This document shows, one piece after another, positions 1 through 8,379 of a DNA stretch of 64,000 bases. This DNA comes from Blautia hominis. GTDB lineage: Bacteria > Bacillota > Clostridia > Lachnospirales > Lachnospiraceae. The first letter of the stretch is position 1. Every line of letters starts with the position of its first letter. Below the pieces are notes generated by a model. That model saw only the letters and a program-made list of their open reading frames with translations, was not told the origin of the DNA and searched no databases. Where the stretch lies: contig NQOF01000007.1 of NCBI GenBank assembly GCA_002270465.1, positions 1 to 64,000 on the forward strand, written 5' to 3'. A program made the position numbers and the translations under genes.

Positions 1-177
1 AGAACTGTGAAATGGGAAAAATAAAACAGCTCATCTTCTGATTCAAAACAGTCATAAAACAACAAGGGGTCTTTTTGGGCTTTTGGCAGCTTACAGGTCT
101 TTCAATTAAAAGTAGCACAACAAGTTAAGTTATTTACTCTTACATCCTGCCTAGAATCTGTGGGTCATAGACAAACA
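1..177. other. Left-edge intergenic sequence, nothing recognised
   Basis: AT-rich sequence before the large palindrome. I see no open frame with a ribosome site and no convincing terminator. It may belong to the 3' flank of a gene outside the window. Confidence 0.4.
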
Positions 178-379
178 GGAAGTGGCTGGGAGAGGACCGG
201 GGGAGGGAGATGCGTGTGAGCGATGTATAGTGGAGCGCCGCGGAGATCCACCTGCCCCAGCTACTTAATGAAGAGGCCATTGCCGATGAATTTAGTAGAT
301 GGGAGCAGGTTAGCTCCGTGGCAGCGGAACGCTTCGCTCACACGCATCTCCCTCCCCCGGTCCTCTCCCAGCCACTTCC
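178..379. repeat. 202-nt hairpin with 45-bp perfect inverted repeats
   Basis: Bases 178-222 are the exact reverse complement of 335-379 (45 of 45). The 112-nt interior also pairs partly: the stretch around GGAGATCCACCTGCCCC (about 241-258) resembles the reverse complement of the stretch around 301-320. The arm is strongly asymmetric, with a purine-rich core GGGGGAGGGAGA. It starts 16 nt past the ade stop codon, so ade mRNA would end in or run through a very stable stem. It could be a terminator or RNA-stability element, or an invertible segment. No transposase, recombinase or flanking duplication was found. Confidence 0.85.
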
Positions 380-395
380 GTCCGCCCTATCTATC

Positions 396-2117
396 CTACC
401 TCACCACCAATTCCACCACTTCCCCTTTTTCTACATCCACCACCCCAAAATCCGTCAATTTCAAAGCCGGACTCACCGGAAGCCCCAGCGTGCAAAGCGA
501 CATGATCGGATTATAATGCTCATACCCCAGCCCCGCCAGGCTCCCTCTCACATCACCCAGCATCCTGCCAATATCATCCGCCGGAAGTTCTGAAAGGATA
601 CCGCATACAGGCAGCGGAAGTTCCGCTGTCACCTGACCGTTCTCCACCGTACATATTCCTCCCTGCAGTTCGATCAAACGTCTGGCCGCTATGAGCATAT
701 CCTCAGGATCAGCACCGATCACCATTAGATTATGATGGTCATGGTAATAGGTGGTAGCTGCCGCTCCCCGTTTCAGACAATCACCGGTCACAAATCCATA
801 ACCTATATTGCCATTCTTTCCATGACGTTCCAGCACAACTGCAAGCACACACCCGGTTTCCTGCCATTTTAAACGGCCATTTTCCACTTCCATAGAGACA
901 TGTTTTTCTCTTGTCTGCGTGCGGCCGTCACTTACTTCAATAACCCGCACCTGCACAGAGCCTTCCTTCACCCGGACCTTTGGCTCCAAATCTTCAGGCT
1001 CTATCTTCTCCAAATGTACCGAGTGATAAAATTCCGTTGGAAAGCCATAAGGCTTTAACTGCCTTCCGTCTCTTCCCTTGCGGAAGATCTCCTTCCCGTC
1101 TTTGAACACAAGATCCGGTTCAAAACCGGATAATGCCTCCTCTTTCACAAGCTGGAAATCCGCCTTTTTTCCCGGTGCCAAAGCACCTCTGTCCCTGAGA
1201 TTCATTCGTCTTGCCGGGGTATAAGACGCGCAGTATATTGCCTCTTCAAGAGGAAATCCCATCTCCACGGCCTTTTTCACAATATAGTTAAGCTGTCCTT
1301 TTTCAAGCAAAGCATCTGCCATGGTATCATCCGTGACAAAACAACAGTGCTCAAAAAGGCTGTTTTCAATAATATGATCCAGAATCTCCGGTTTCAGCAT
1401 TTTCTCCTGGAGTTCCACAAACATGCCATTTTCAAAACGCTGTCTGATCTCCTCCAGCGTGTGCTCTGTATGGTCCCCGTCAATTCCCCTGTACAGGAAT
1501 TTTGCCAGATCCAGACCTACCAAAGAGGGACAATGGCCTTCAATCACTGCCTGAGGCTCCTCCTCCCTGAGGTAATCCAGAAACCTGGTGATCTCCATCT
1601 CAGTGCCCTTGACAATCTGGCGGTAGTTCATGATCTCTCCCACGCAGACAACGCCCTCTTCTCTCATGAGATGCTTCATTTCCTCAAATCCGATGACCCC
1701 GCCTGTGGTTTCCAGGCTCTCGTTTGTGGATGGAACACTGCTGGGAATTCCGTAAAAAACTTCAATAGGCGAATCTTTTGCCCCGTTGATCATCTCGTGG
1801 ATTCCTTGTACTCCCATGACATTAGCAATCTCATGAGGTTCCGAAACCAGTGTCGTGACCCCGCAGGAAGCTGCCCGTTCCCCAAAGGAAACCGGGGTCA
1901 TCATAGAGCTTTCAATATGCATGTGTATGTCAATCAATCCGGGAAGCATCAGATATCCGCTGCCGTCCAGCACCTCACCCGGAGAAAGCGTTTCCTCCTG
2001 TCTGGTATCCACATAGAATATCCTTCCCTCCCGCACATATACATCAGCAGGCATAAAACATTTCAGGTATGAATTGTAGACTTTTGTGTTTTTTATCAGT
2101 AAATCCGCCTTTTCCAT
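396..2117 (-). CDS. ade: Adenine deaminase
   Basis: Cytosolic metal-dependent amidohydrolase converting adenine to hypoxanthine and ammonia in purine salvage. The 573-residue length is normal for the family. Diagnostic motifs are DIHMHIESSMMTP near residue 62, PHEIANVMG, EGHCP, DGDHTE and VTDD, which supply metal ligands and active-site residues. The ATG is preceded by GGGAGGTGCC. It lies 15 bp after the purine permease on the same strand, so import and deamination are probably co-transcribed. The divergent LysR gene is the likely regulator (inference). The 202-nt palindrome follows the stop codon. Confidence 0.95.
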   Translation of the reverse strand: MEKADLLIKNTKVYNSYLKCFMPADVYVREGRIFYVDTRQEETLSPGEVLDGSGYLMLPGLIDIHMHIESSMMTPVSFGERAASCGVTTLVSEPHEIANVMGVQGIHEMINGAKDSPIEVFYGIPSSVPSTNESLETTGGVIGFEEMKHLMREEGVVCVGEIMNYRQIVKGTEMEITRFLDYLREEEPQAVIEGHCPSLVGLDLAKFLYRGIDGDHTEHTLEEIRQRFENGMFVELQEKMLKPEILDHIIENSLFEHCCFVTDDTMADALLEKGQLNYIVKKAVEMGFPLEEAIYCASYTPARRMNLRDRGALAPGKKADFQLVKEEALSGFEPDLVFKDGKEIFRKGRDGRQLKPYGFPTEFYHSVHLEKIEPEDLEPKVRVKEGSVQVRVIEVSDGRTQTREKHVSMEVENGRLKWQETGCVLAVVLERHGKNGNIGYGFVTGDCLKRGAAATTYYHDHHNLMVIGADPEDMLIAARRLIELQGGICTVENGQVTAELPLPVCGILSELPADDIGRMLGDVRGSLAGLGYEHYNPIMSLCTLGLPVSPALKLTDFGVVDVEKGEVVELVVR

Positions 2118-2132
2118 AAGGCACCTCCCATC

Positions 2133-3437
2133 TTACACAATTGAGTAGAAATAGAGCAGACAGACTGCCACCAGCACCCACATAACGGGACGGATCTCCT
2201 TTATCTTTCCCGCTGAGATCTTCATCACCACATAGGTCGGAAGCGCGGCGCAGATACCGTTTGCAATGTTGTTTCCGAAGATAGTAAACGCAATACATAC
2301 AAAGGATGGAAATGCCTCTGTAAAATCATGAAACTTAATGTTTTTCATGGCGCCCAGCATGTTGATTCCAATATACATCAGCACCGGGGCAGTAGCTGCT
2401 GAGGGGATCATAAGGGCGATCGGTGCAAGGAACAGTGCCAGGCCGAAGAATATAGAGGTGAACACCACCGACAAACCGGTCTTTCCTCCTGCCTCCACAC
2501 CTGCTGAGGACTCCAGATATGTGGTCATACTGGGCATACCGAACAGTGCGCCGAAGCTGGTTGCCACTGCATCTACCTTGAAACATTTGTCGATTCCCGG
2601 AAGGTTGCCGTCCTCGTCCAGATATCCCGCTTTTGCCCCTACACCCAGAACGGTTCCGAAGGTGGAGAAAAAGTCAGGGACAAAAAGGGCGATCAAAAAG
2701 GGAATATAGGCAAAATTCAATGCTCCCAGAAAATCAACGTTCAGGAACTGCCCGCCGATATTGGCCGGCATGGTGAACAGGCTTTCCGGCATTTTTGTAA
2801 CGCCAAAAGGGATTCCCACCAGTGTGGTGATGGCAATGGCCAGGATCATATCCCCCGGCACATTTCTTGTTTTCAGTATCAGTAAGATCACAAAGCCGAT
2901 CACTGCCACAATCACAGTGGGCGCGGTCAGGTCACCGAATCCCAGGCTTTTCTTTGCCTCGTTGGCAATGATCAGGCCGCAGCTCTTTGCACCCAAGAGC
3001 GCAATAAACAGGCCGATACCTGCACTTACTGCGTGTTTCAGGCTTACGGGAATGACTTTTACCACTGCTTCCCTGAGTCCCAAAAAGGATATTGCGATAA
3101 ACAGCACGCCACTCCAGAATATTACGCCGGAGGCAACATCCGGTGCGATCCCGTCATTTGCTATCATTGCGGTTACGATACCTACACTGCCAAGTCCCGG
3201 CGCCAGTGCAAAGGGGCGGTTTGTATAAAACGCCATTGCGCAGGTTGTGAGGATGACCAGCAAGATCAGCACAGTGAACATTACGTGCTTGTCCAGCCCC
3301 GCGGACTCCATCATGTTGGGCACTGTTGCCAGAACATAGGCCATGGTCACAAATGTAGTCAGACCGGCCAGAAGCTCTGTTCTGACATTTGAATGAAACT
3401 CTGATAATTTAAATTGTTTTTCCAGCCACTGTTTCAT
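2133..3437 (-). CDS. NCS2 family permease, AzgA-like (purine uptake)
   Basis: Polytopic membrane transporter of 434 residues with about 12 hydrophobic segments. The N-terminal ELLAGLTTFVTMAYVL, the TNRPFALAPGLG segment and GMPSMTTYLESSAGVEAGGKTG are characteristic of the AzgA branch (guanine, hypoxanthine or adenine permeases), not of UraA or PbuX. It is the first gene of a two-gene operon with ade, which supports adenine or hypoxanthine uptake coupled to deamination. The exact substrate cannot be read from the sequence. Confidence 0.9.
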   Translation of the reverse strand: MKQWLEKQFKLSEFHSNVRTELLAGLTTFVTMAYVLATVPNMMESAGLDKHVMFTVLILLVILTTCAMAFYTNRPFALAPGLGSVGIVTAMIANDGIAPDVASGVIFWSGVLFIAISFLGLREAVVKVIPVSLKHAVSAGIGLFIALLGAKSCGLIIANEAKKSLGFGDLTAPTVIVAVIGFVILLILKTRNVPGDMILAIAITTLVGIPFGVTKMPESLFTMPANIGGQFLNVDFLGALNFAYIPFLIALFVPDFFSTFGTVLGVGAKAGYLDEDGNLPGIDKCFKVDAVATSFGALFGMPSMTTYLESSAGVEAGGKTGLSVVFTSIFFGLALFLAPIALMIPSAATAPVLMYIGINMLGAMKNIKFHDFTEAFPSFVCIAFTIFGNNIANGICAALPTYVVMKISAGKIKEIRPVMWVLVAVCLLYFYSIV

Positions 3438-3483
3438 ATAGATTCTCTCCTATTCGTATCTCCTTGATTCTTTTCCATTTTCA

Positions 3484-3513
3484 TTGTATGATAACCCTGA
3501 TCGGAAGTCTAAT
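3484..3513 (-). promoter_or_regulatory. Possible promoter of the permease-ade operon
   Basis: Read on the minus strand, TTAGAC (3508-3513) and TACAAT (3484-3489) are separated by 18 nt, about 47 nt upstream of the permease start codon. The -35 match is weak. The palindrome at 3532-3550 lies just upstream, a usual place for a LysR activator site. Confidence 0.4.
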
Positions 3514-3531
3514 TCATCTTAACTATAAATT

Positions 3532-3550
3532 CTATTCCAAAGTGGAATAG
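3532..3550. promoter_or_regulatory. Palindromic operator candidate for the LysR regulator
   Basis: CTATTCCA-AAG-TGGAATAG is a perfect 8-bp inverted repeat with a 3-bp spacer. It contains the T-N11-A pattern typical of LysR sites (ATTCC...GGAAT) and sits between the divergent permease and LysR genes. Confidence 0.55.
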
Positions 3551-3563
3551 TGGCAGCCATTCG

Positions 3564-3630
3564 GTAACGATCCAGTAGGTCTTGACATTGACTGTGCCGT
3601 CCAACAGCCGGGTAAAAATCCCATGGCCAA
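3564..3630 (+). repeat. Truncated copy of repeat family B
   Basis: About 67 bp aligns with the left half of the family B element at 39100, with scattered substitutions and one deletion of roughly 10 bp. Shared landmarks are the GTAAC start, a CCAG/ACAG...TCT stretch, CAACAGCC and AAAAATCCCAT. It runs to within 40 bp of the LysR start codon. The right half is missing or unrecognisable. Confidence 0.55.
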
Positions 3631-3667
3631 CCTAAAACACTGTCTGCGGAAAGGTGGAAGAAAATCT

Positions 3668-4591
3668 ATGAACATCCACGAATTGAACTACGTGCTCTGT
3701 ATTGCCAAACATCAGAATATGACAAAAGCCGCTCAGGAGCTTTTTATCTCCCAGCCAACCCTCAGCAAACATCTCGGAAAACTGGAACGTGAACTGGGTG
3801 TCAAGCTGTTCAGCAGGATTGATAACTGCTATATCCCAACTTATGCCGGAAGACGGTATATGGAATACGCATCCCGTGTACTGGAACTGACCCATGAATG
3901 GGAGAAGGAGCTGGATGATCTGTGTTCCTTAAATGACGGCGAGCTGAACGTTGCCTTTCCCCTGATGCGCAGTTCCTGCATGATCCCCAAGATCCTGCCT
4001 GCTTTTCGCCGGATACATCCCAATATCCGTCTGAACTTTCTGGAGGAGACTTACGCTATCCAGGAACGTCTTCTCACAGACAGCCGGATTGATTTTGCGA
4101 TCTTCAGCGACGGAAACCTGAATCCCAAACTGGAATATGAAACTCTGGGCCGGGAAGAGATCCTGCTGGCGGTCTCCCCAGCCCACCCTCTTGCCAAAGA
4201 AGCAGGAAACCTTTCCTGTCAGGACTGTGTTTATCCCCAGATGGATCTGTCCCGGCTTGGAAACGAAAAATTCATTCTGCATTTTCCGGAGCAGAATACA
4301 GGGGCCATAACCGAACAGCTCCTGAAAAAGTACGGTATAGAACCAAAAGTTCCGTTCTACACACGGAATACACAGGCTGCGCTTTTGCTTGTCCAGCAAA
4401 ATGAAGGGATCTGCTTTGCGCCGGAAACTTATATCCAGAACATGACTTTTGCCACCCCTCCGGTCTGCTTTTCCCTCCATGACCCCGATGCCTTTACAAG
4501 TACGATCCTGGCTTACCGGAAGGGTGCCTATCTGACTTCCTATGCTATGGATTTTATTCAGATAGCAAAAGATTATTTCCGCATTCCCTAA
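3668..4591 (+). CDS. LysR family transcriptional regulator
   Basis: 307-residue DNA-binding regulator. The N-terminal winged helix-turn-helix MNIHELNYVLCIAKHQN..TKAAQELFISQPTLSKHL is followed by a type 2 periplasmic-binding-like effector domain (about residues 90-300). The ATG at 3668 is chosen because GGAAAGGTGGAAG precedes it and LysR proteins start a few residues before this helix; the in-frame ATG 45 nt upstream has no such site. It is divergent from the permease-ade operon and is its likely regulator. Confidence 0.9.
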   Translation: MNIHELNYVLCIAKHQNMTKAAQELFISQPTLSKHLGKLERELGVKLFSRIDNCYIPTYAGRRYMEYASRVLELTHEWEKELDDLCSLNDGELNVAFPLMRSSCMIPKILPAFRRIHPNIRLNFLEETYAIQERLLTDSRIDFAIFSDGNLNPKLEYETLGREEILLAVSPAHPLAKEAGNLSCQDCVYPQMDLSRLGNEKFILHFPEQNTGAITEQLLKKYGIEPKVPFYTRNTQAALLLVQQNEGICFAPETYIQNMTFATPPVCFSLHDPDAFTSTILAYRKGAYLTSYAMDFIQIAKDYFRIP

Positions 4592-4923
4592 CAGAATGCC
4601 CATGGCGGCTGATAAATATGCCTGCGCTCCCGCCGGAAGCTTTTTTGTATCCCGAAGGCCTCTGTAACAGTAGAGCCGCTCCGGATGAAACCTCTCTTCA
4701 TCCCTCCCAGACATTCTTTCCGGATGAGATGAAGAGGGGCACAGCAGTTCCGATGGGACAGCCTTAACCTGCACGTACATCCGCACGGCTTTCCCGCATG
4801 ACAAAAAACCGCCCATCCGTATAGGACAAGCGGTCTGCTGCTTATTGTATATCACAAATTCACCCGGCATACTCCAGTACCTTTTCCCTATATGAAACCA
4901 TTGCAAAAAACTCCGGTTTTCAT
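4592..4923. other. Convergent intergenic region between LysR and the GH123-like gene
   Basis: About 330 bp between two convergent genes. Apart from the minus-strand terminator near 4803-4836, I see no ORF with a ribosome site and no match to the palindromic repeat families. Confidence 0.4.
4803..4836 (-). terminator. Intrinsic terminator after the GH123-like gene
   Basis: On the minus strand ACCGC, a 17-nt loop and GCGGT are followed by TTTTTT. The stem is short but the U-tract is clear. It lies about 90 nt past the stop codon of the minus-strand gene. Confidence 0.6.
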
Positions 4924-6609
4924 TCAGGGCATCTCTGTGTTGATTCTACCTGTCATCTCCTCTATCTTCTCATTCACCCTTCTGCGGAAATCCAGAATCC
5001 ATGTATCAGACACCGGATATTCGGAAAAAGTGATCTCTCTTCCCAATCCCTTCTCCATCTCTTTCACAACCGCTTCCCTGCCGATCAAATGCTCTAAAAG
5101 TTCCATGGCACGGATATCCTGCATGGCATGGAAAAGGACCATCAGACGCAGGGATTCTTCCGGCTTCTTATCATCCCCCGGATATACCAGAAATGCGTCC
5201 CCGGATGGGAATGCGGAATCAGCGTCCGTCACAGCATACGGGTTGATATGCTTCAAAGAAAACTGAGAATTATAAAAATTAAATCCCCAGTGCAAAAATC
5301 CCTCTATTCCAAACTTGTACAACTGCACACCTAAAATGCGGTTTCTTGCGGAAGGCATTGCCATAAAGCGGTTCGCAACCGCCGTACACTGCGCTGTACA
5401 GTAATAGGTCCAAAGTCCGGGAACTTTTGCTTTCAGAAAGGGTTCGATGCAGTCACTGGCCGGAACCGGCTTTTCCACCAGACCTTTTTCATAAAACGCA
5501 TGATCCGACAACGCGTCTATTGTCTTGAATCCCTGCAGATAAGGTTCTATCATTTTTCTGGCCCTCTGATATGACTGCAGATGCTCTTCCGAAGGTTCAT
5601 CGGATGTGTGAAAATACACATAATCTTCCATCCCCCACTCTATCAGTATGGAAGTGAGGGCCTGCAGGTATTCTTTCAGGAAATCCCGGTAATCCAAAGA
5701 ATCGGATTCTGTCTCCCAGCCGAATATTTTCTTTACTTCCCCGTCCTCCCGTACGATCACTTTAGGCGCGTATTTTGCTCCCCACTGTGTAAACAAATGA
5801 GAAATCTCAAAATACCGGATCCCGTATTTTCTGCACAGCGCGATCCACCTCTTCAAACGCGAAAAATCAAAAGAATAATGTCCCTTCTCCCTTTTAATGA
5901 CAGCTAACTGTATGGTTGTTCTCTCACCGCCCACCGCCGTGTCAAGAGGCGGCGTCAGCACAGGAGTGAGAATCGTATTCATACCTCTTTTTCCATAGAC
6001 TTCTATGTAATTTTCAAGCATTTCCCAGTATTCTTCACTCCACGGCTCCATTCCGTAATAATCCGCAAGACAGTCCCCATGGAACCATTCTGTGTGATAC
6101 AGCTTCTGCGTTGGAAGCAGGGCATCAATGACCTTTATCTCCCCACGGCCGCTGCAGAGGTCCTCACCCTTTTCGTTTTTCAGAGAAATCACGATCTCAT
6201 AACTTCCGGCCCCGGCATCCTCCGGAATTTCCGCGTCGATCCACAAGGCCCTCCACTGCCGCGGGATAAGCGCTGCTTTGCTGTCCTCTAAATCTCTCAG
6301 TAAATCCGGGAACATTCCCGGAGTTGTCCGCAGGTAATTGTCATCATAAGCCGCGTTGCAGGGATAGGCGGAAGGCACCAGCTCCACGCTCCGGATGCGG
6401 ATCCAATCCCTGATTTCAGAGTCCACTGCCACTTGGGCGTATTCCTTTGTCATACAGGCGCCATAATAAGCCGCCTGAAACGAGACCGTCTCTCCTTTTA
6501 AACCGCTGTACCTCATGTTTTCCGTCATTTCCACAGGCGCTTCTTCAGGAAATACTTTGACCAGTGGACTTAGAATTTTCATTTCAAAATCTGTTCTCCC
6601 AGGTATCAT
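4924..6609 (-). CDS. GH123/DUF4091-type glycoside hydrolase-like protein
   Basis: 561 residues resembling the DUF4091 family, now described as the GH123 catalytic domain (N-acetylgalactosaminidase-type, substrate-assisted). An N-terminal beta-rich region (about 1-165) precedes a TIM-barrel-like part with HTEWFHGDC, RYFEISHL and the acidic pair in YFHTSDEPSEEH (about residue 345), which fits the Asp-Glu catalytic pair. No signal peptide is seen, so a cytosolic role on internalised or precursor glycans is likely. GAGAGG precedes the chosen ATG; an internal ATG at residue 10 is possible. It is the last gene of the long polysaccharide operon, 26 bp after the macrodomain gene. Confidence 0.75.
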   Translation of the reverse strand: MIPGRTDFEMKILSPLVKVFPEEAPVEMTENMRYSGLKGETVSFQAAYYGACMTKEYAQVAVDSEIRDWIRIRSVELVPSAYPCNAAYDDNYLRTTPGMFPDLLRDLEDSKAALIPRQWRALWIDAEIPEDAGAGSYEIVISLKNEKGEDLCSGRGEIKVIDALLPTQKLYHTEWFHGDCLADYYGMEPWSEEYWEMLENYIEVYGKRGMNTILTPVLTPPLDTAVGGERTTIQLAVIKREKGHYSFDFSRLKRWIALCRKYGIRYFEISHLFTQWGAKYAPKVIVREDGEVKKIFGWETESDSLDYRDFLKEYLQALTSILIEWGMEDYVYFHTSDEPSEEHLQSYQRARKMIEPYLQGFKTIDALSDHAFYEKGLVEKPVPASDCIEPFLKAKVPGLWTYYCTAQCTAVANRFMAMPSARNRILGVQLYKFGIEGFLHWGFNFYNSQFSLKHINPYAVTDADSAFPSGDAFLVYPGDDKKPEESLRLMVLFHAMQDIRAMELLEHLIGREAVVKEMEKGLGREITFSEYPVSDTWILDFRRRVNEKIEEMTGRINTEMP

Positions 6610-6635
6610 ACTTATGCCTCTCTCACTTCATTGTC

Positions 6636-7457
6636 TTATTGTAGTCTGTCCCGCAAAACTTTCTCATATATCTCAAGGTCCTCATCCTTAAACACATTGA
6701 ATACCACCCGCTCTATCCTGCTGTGTTCCAGCCATTCCCTCACTGTTTCCACCGCAATCTCCGCTGCTTTTTCGTTAGGGAAATGAAACTCTCCGGTAGA
6801 TATACAGCAAAATGCCACACTGTCCAGCCCGTTTTTTTCAGCCAGGCTAAGGCAGGACTCATAACAGGAGGAAAGCTGTCTGCAGTGGTGTTCTGTAAGG
6901 GCTTCATACACAATAGGTCCCACTGTATGCAGTACATATCTGCAGGGCAGGTTGTACGCACCGGTTATCTTTGCCTTTCCTGTGGCCTCCTCATATCCCT
7001 GTCTCTCCATGATCTCCCCGCATTCCTCCCGCAGGCCTAAACCTGCCGCAGAATGTATGGCATTGTCGATGCATCCGTGACAGGGAACAAAACAGCCCAG
7101 CATCCCGGAGTTGGCCGCATTTACAATGGCATCCACAGACAGTCTGGTGATATCCCCCTGCCACAGGGAAATCCTGCTGCCCAGCTTTCCGTTTATCCCG
7201 TACGCCTCCTGTATGGTGGGAATGGCCTCCACCTGCACAATCCCTTTTTCCGCGGCCTCCTGCTGCAGGAAGGCATCCTGTATTTCCAGAAATTCCTCTG
7301 AAACCGGCCCCGGCATACGGATATTCATAAGGGAGCGGAGTGTGGCGCGCCGTTCCGCTTTTTCAACCCTGAGACCTTTGTACCGGACAGAATCCCGGCA
7401 CAAATATTGGATCAGATACTCCAAACGCTCCTCCTGGGACATATCCTTAGCTTTCAT
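6636..7457 (-). CDS. Zinc-dependent macrodomain protein (protein-ADP-ribose hydrolase)
   Basis: 273 residues. A helical N-terminal extension (1-85) precedes a macrodomain with WQGDITRL (about 99-106), NAANSGML (113-120) and GCFVPCHGCIDNAIHSAAG (121-139). This CxxxCHxCIDN signature is that of the zinc-containing macrodomains paired with SirTM sirtuins, which remove ADP-ribose that SirTM adds. The start overlaps the sirtuin stop by 11 bp behind a GGAGGAG site, so the two are translationally coupled. In the described systems (Staphylococcus, Streptococcus) the pair lies with a lipoylated GcvH-L and a lipoate ligase; neither is visible here. Confidence 0.88.
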   Translation of the reverse strand: MKAKDMSQEERLEYLIQYLCRDSVRYKGLRVEKAERRATLRSLMNIRMPGPVSEEFLEIQDAFLQQEAAEKGIVQVEAIPTIQEAYGINGKLGSRISLWQGDITRLSVDAIVNAANSGMLGCFVPCHGCIDNAIHSAAGLGLREECGEIMERQGYEEATGKAKITGAYNLPCRYVLHTVGPIVYEALTEHHCRQLSSCYESCLSLAEKNGLDSVAFCCISTGEFHFPNEKAAEIAVETVREWLEHSRIERVVFNVFKDEDLEIYEKVLRDRLQ

Positions 7458-8379
7458 CTTCCATTCTCCTCCTCCATATATTTAAGATCCCGCCGATATC
7501 CCGGTTGATACAGATGGATTTTTCCTCTATATCCCGGGGTGCAAAAGCCTCTCCCAGATTGATACACCCATAGGACGCTCCCGGCCATTCACAAGCCATA
7601 CGCCAAAAACTGAATTTAATGATCCCCGGCGTATTCATCCCGCAGCCCAGTTCCAAAAACAGAACCCTGCTGTTTTCATGCGCCTTCAGGAATTGCTCAT
7701 ACCGTCCGCTGGCCTCATGCCATCCCGCATCCTCCACAAACGTATCGTCTGCCCTCAGATTCATGCTCATGGGCTTTTTACAGACCGGACAGAGAGGAAC
7801 CAATTCTCCCGGAACGCGCATATCTTTTTGCTCTGCAAACATGCAGCGCACCACTTCTTCATTGTCATATGTTTTCTCATGACACGGCACGGAACACTGC
7901 CACAGTCCAAAATCCCCCTGGGTGTAAAACAGCCGTTTTTTGTCAAATCCGGCCCTCTGGAAACAGTGGTCCACATTGGTTGTCAGCACAAAATAATCCC
8001 TGCCCTCCACCAACTTAAGCAGATCCTCAAAAACCGGCTTTGGCGGCTCCTGATATCTGTTCAGATAAATATATCTGCTCCAATACGCCCAATATTCTTC
8101 AGGAGTCTCATAGGGATAAAAGCCTCCGCTGTACATGTCATGAAAACCGTATTTTATCTCAAAATCATGAAAGTGATCCCGAAATCTTTTTCCGGTATAA
8201 ACATATCCGGCAGAGGTGGAAAGACCTGCCCCTGCCCCGATCACCACCGCCTCTGCCTCCCGCAGCTCCCGGTACAGTTCCTCCTCCTTCTTTCCTTCCT
8301 CTCTGCTTAATGCATCCATCTGTTCCACCGCAAATCCCTCCTGCCTTCCGTCCTGTATCACTTCTGTGTGTTTGGTCAT
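7447..8379 (-). CDS. SirTM-type sirtuin (protein ADP-ribosyltransferase)
   Basis: 310-residue Sir2-fold protein with GAGAGLSTSAG (48-58) for NAD binding, TTNVDH (133-138) and zinc Cys pairs at 162/166 and 197/200. At the position of the canonical catalytic His (normally HG) it has Gln154 (TQGD). That replacement is a hallmark of class M sirtuins, which ADP-ribosylate rather than deacetylate. The start at 8379 has an AGGGGG site and overlaps the stop codon of the GGDEF-EAL gene as ATGA. Its acceptor protein is unknown. The downstream zinc macrodomain would reverse the modification. Confidence 0.88.
   Translation of the reverse strand: MTKHTEVIQDGRQEGFAVEQMDALSREEGKKEEELYRELREAEAVVIGAGAGLSTSAGYVYTGKRFRDHFHDFEIKYGFHDMYSGGFYPYETPEEYWAYWSRYIYLNRYQEPPKPVFEDLLKLVEGRDYFVLTTNVDHCFQRAGFDKKRLFYTQGDFGLWQCSVPCHEKTYDNEEVVRCMFAEQKDMRVPGELVPLCPVCKKPMSMNLRADDTFVEDAGWHEASGRYEQFLKAHENSRVLFLELGCGMNTPGIIKFSFWRMACEWPGASYGCINLGEAFAPRDIEEKSICINRDIGGILNIWRRRMEDES

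Noticed and set aside
223-593. Two plus-strand ORFs over the large palindrome and the ade 3' end
   Set aside because: They overlap palindrome arms and the antisense of ade, lack ribosome sites and show no family resemblance.
3438-3667. Purine riboswitch upstream of the purine permease
   Set aside because: The conserved loop and junction sequences of the purine aptamer are not found on the minus strand; the palindrome and the LysR gene give a simpler regulator.
3929-4906. Long minus-strand frame of 325 codons antisense to LysR
   Set aside because: It is the shadow of the LysR gene, without a ribosome site or recognisable domain.
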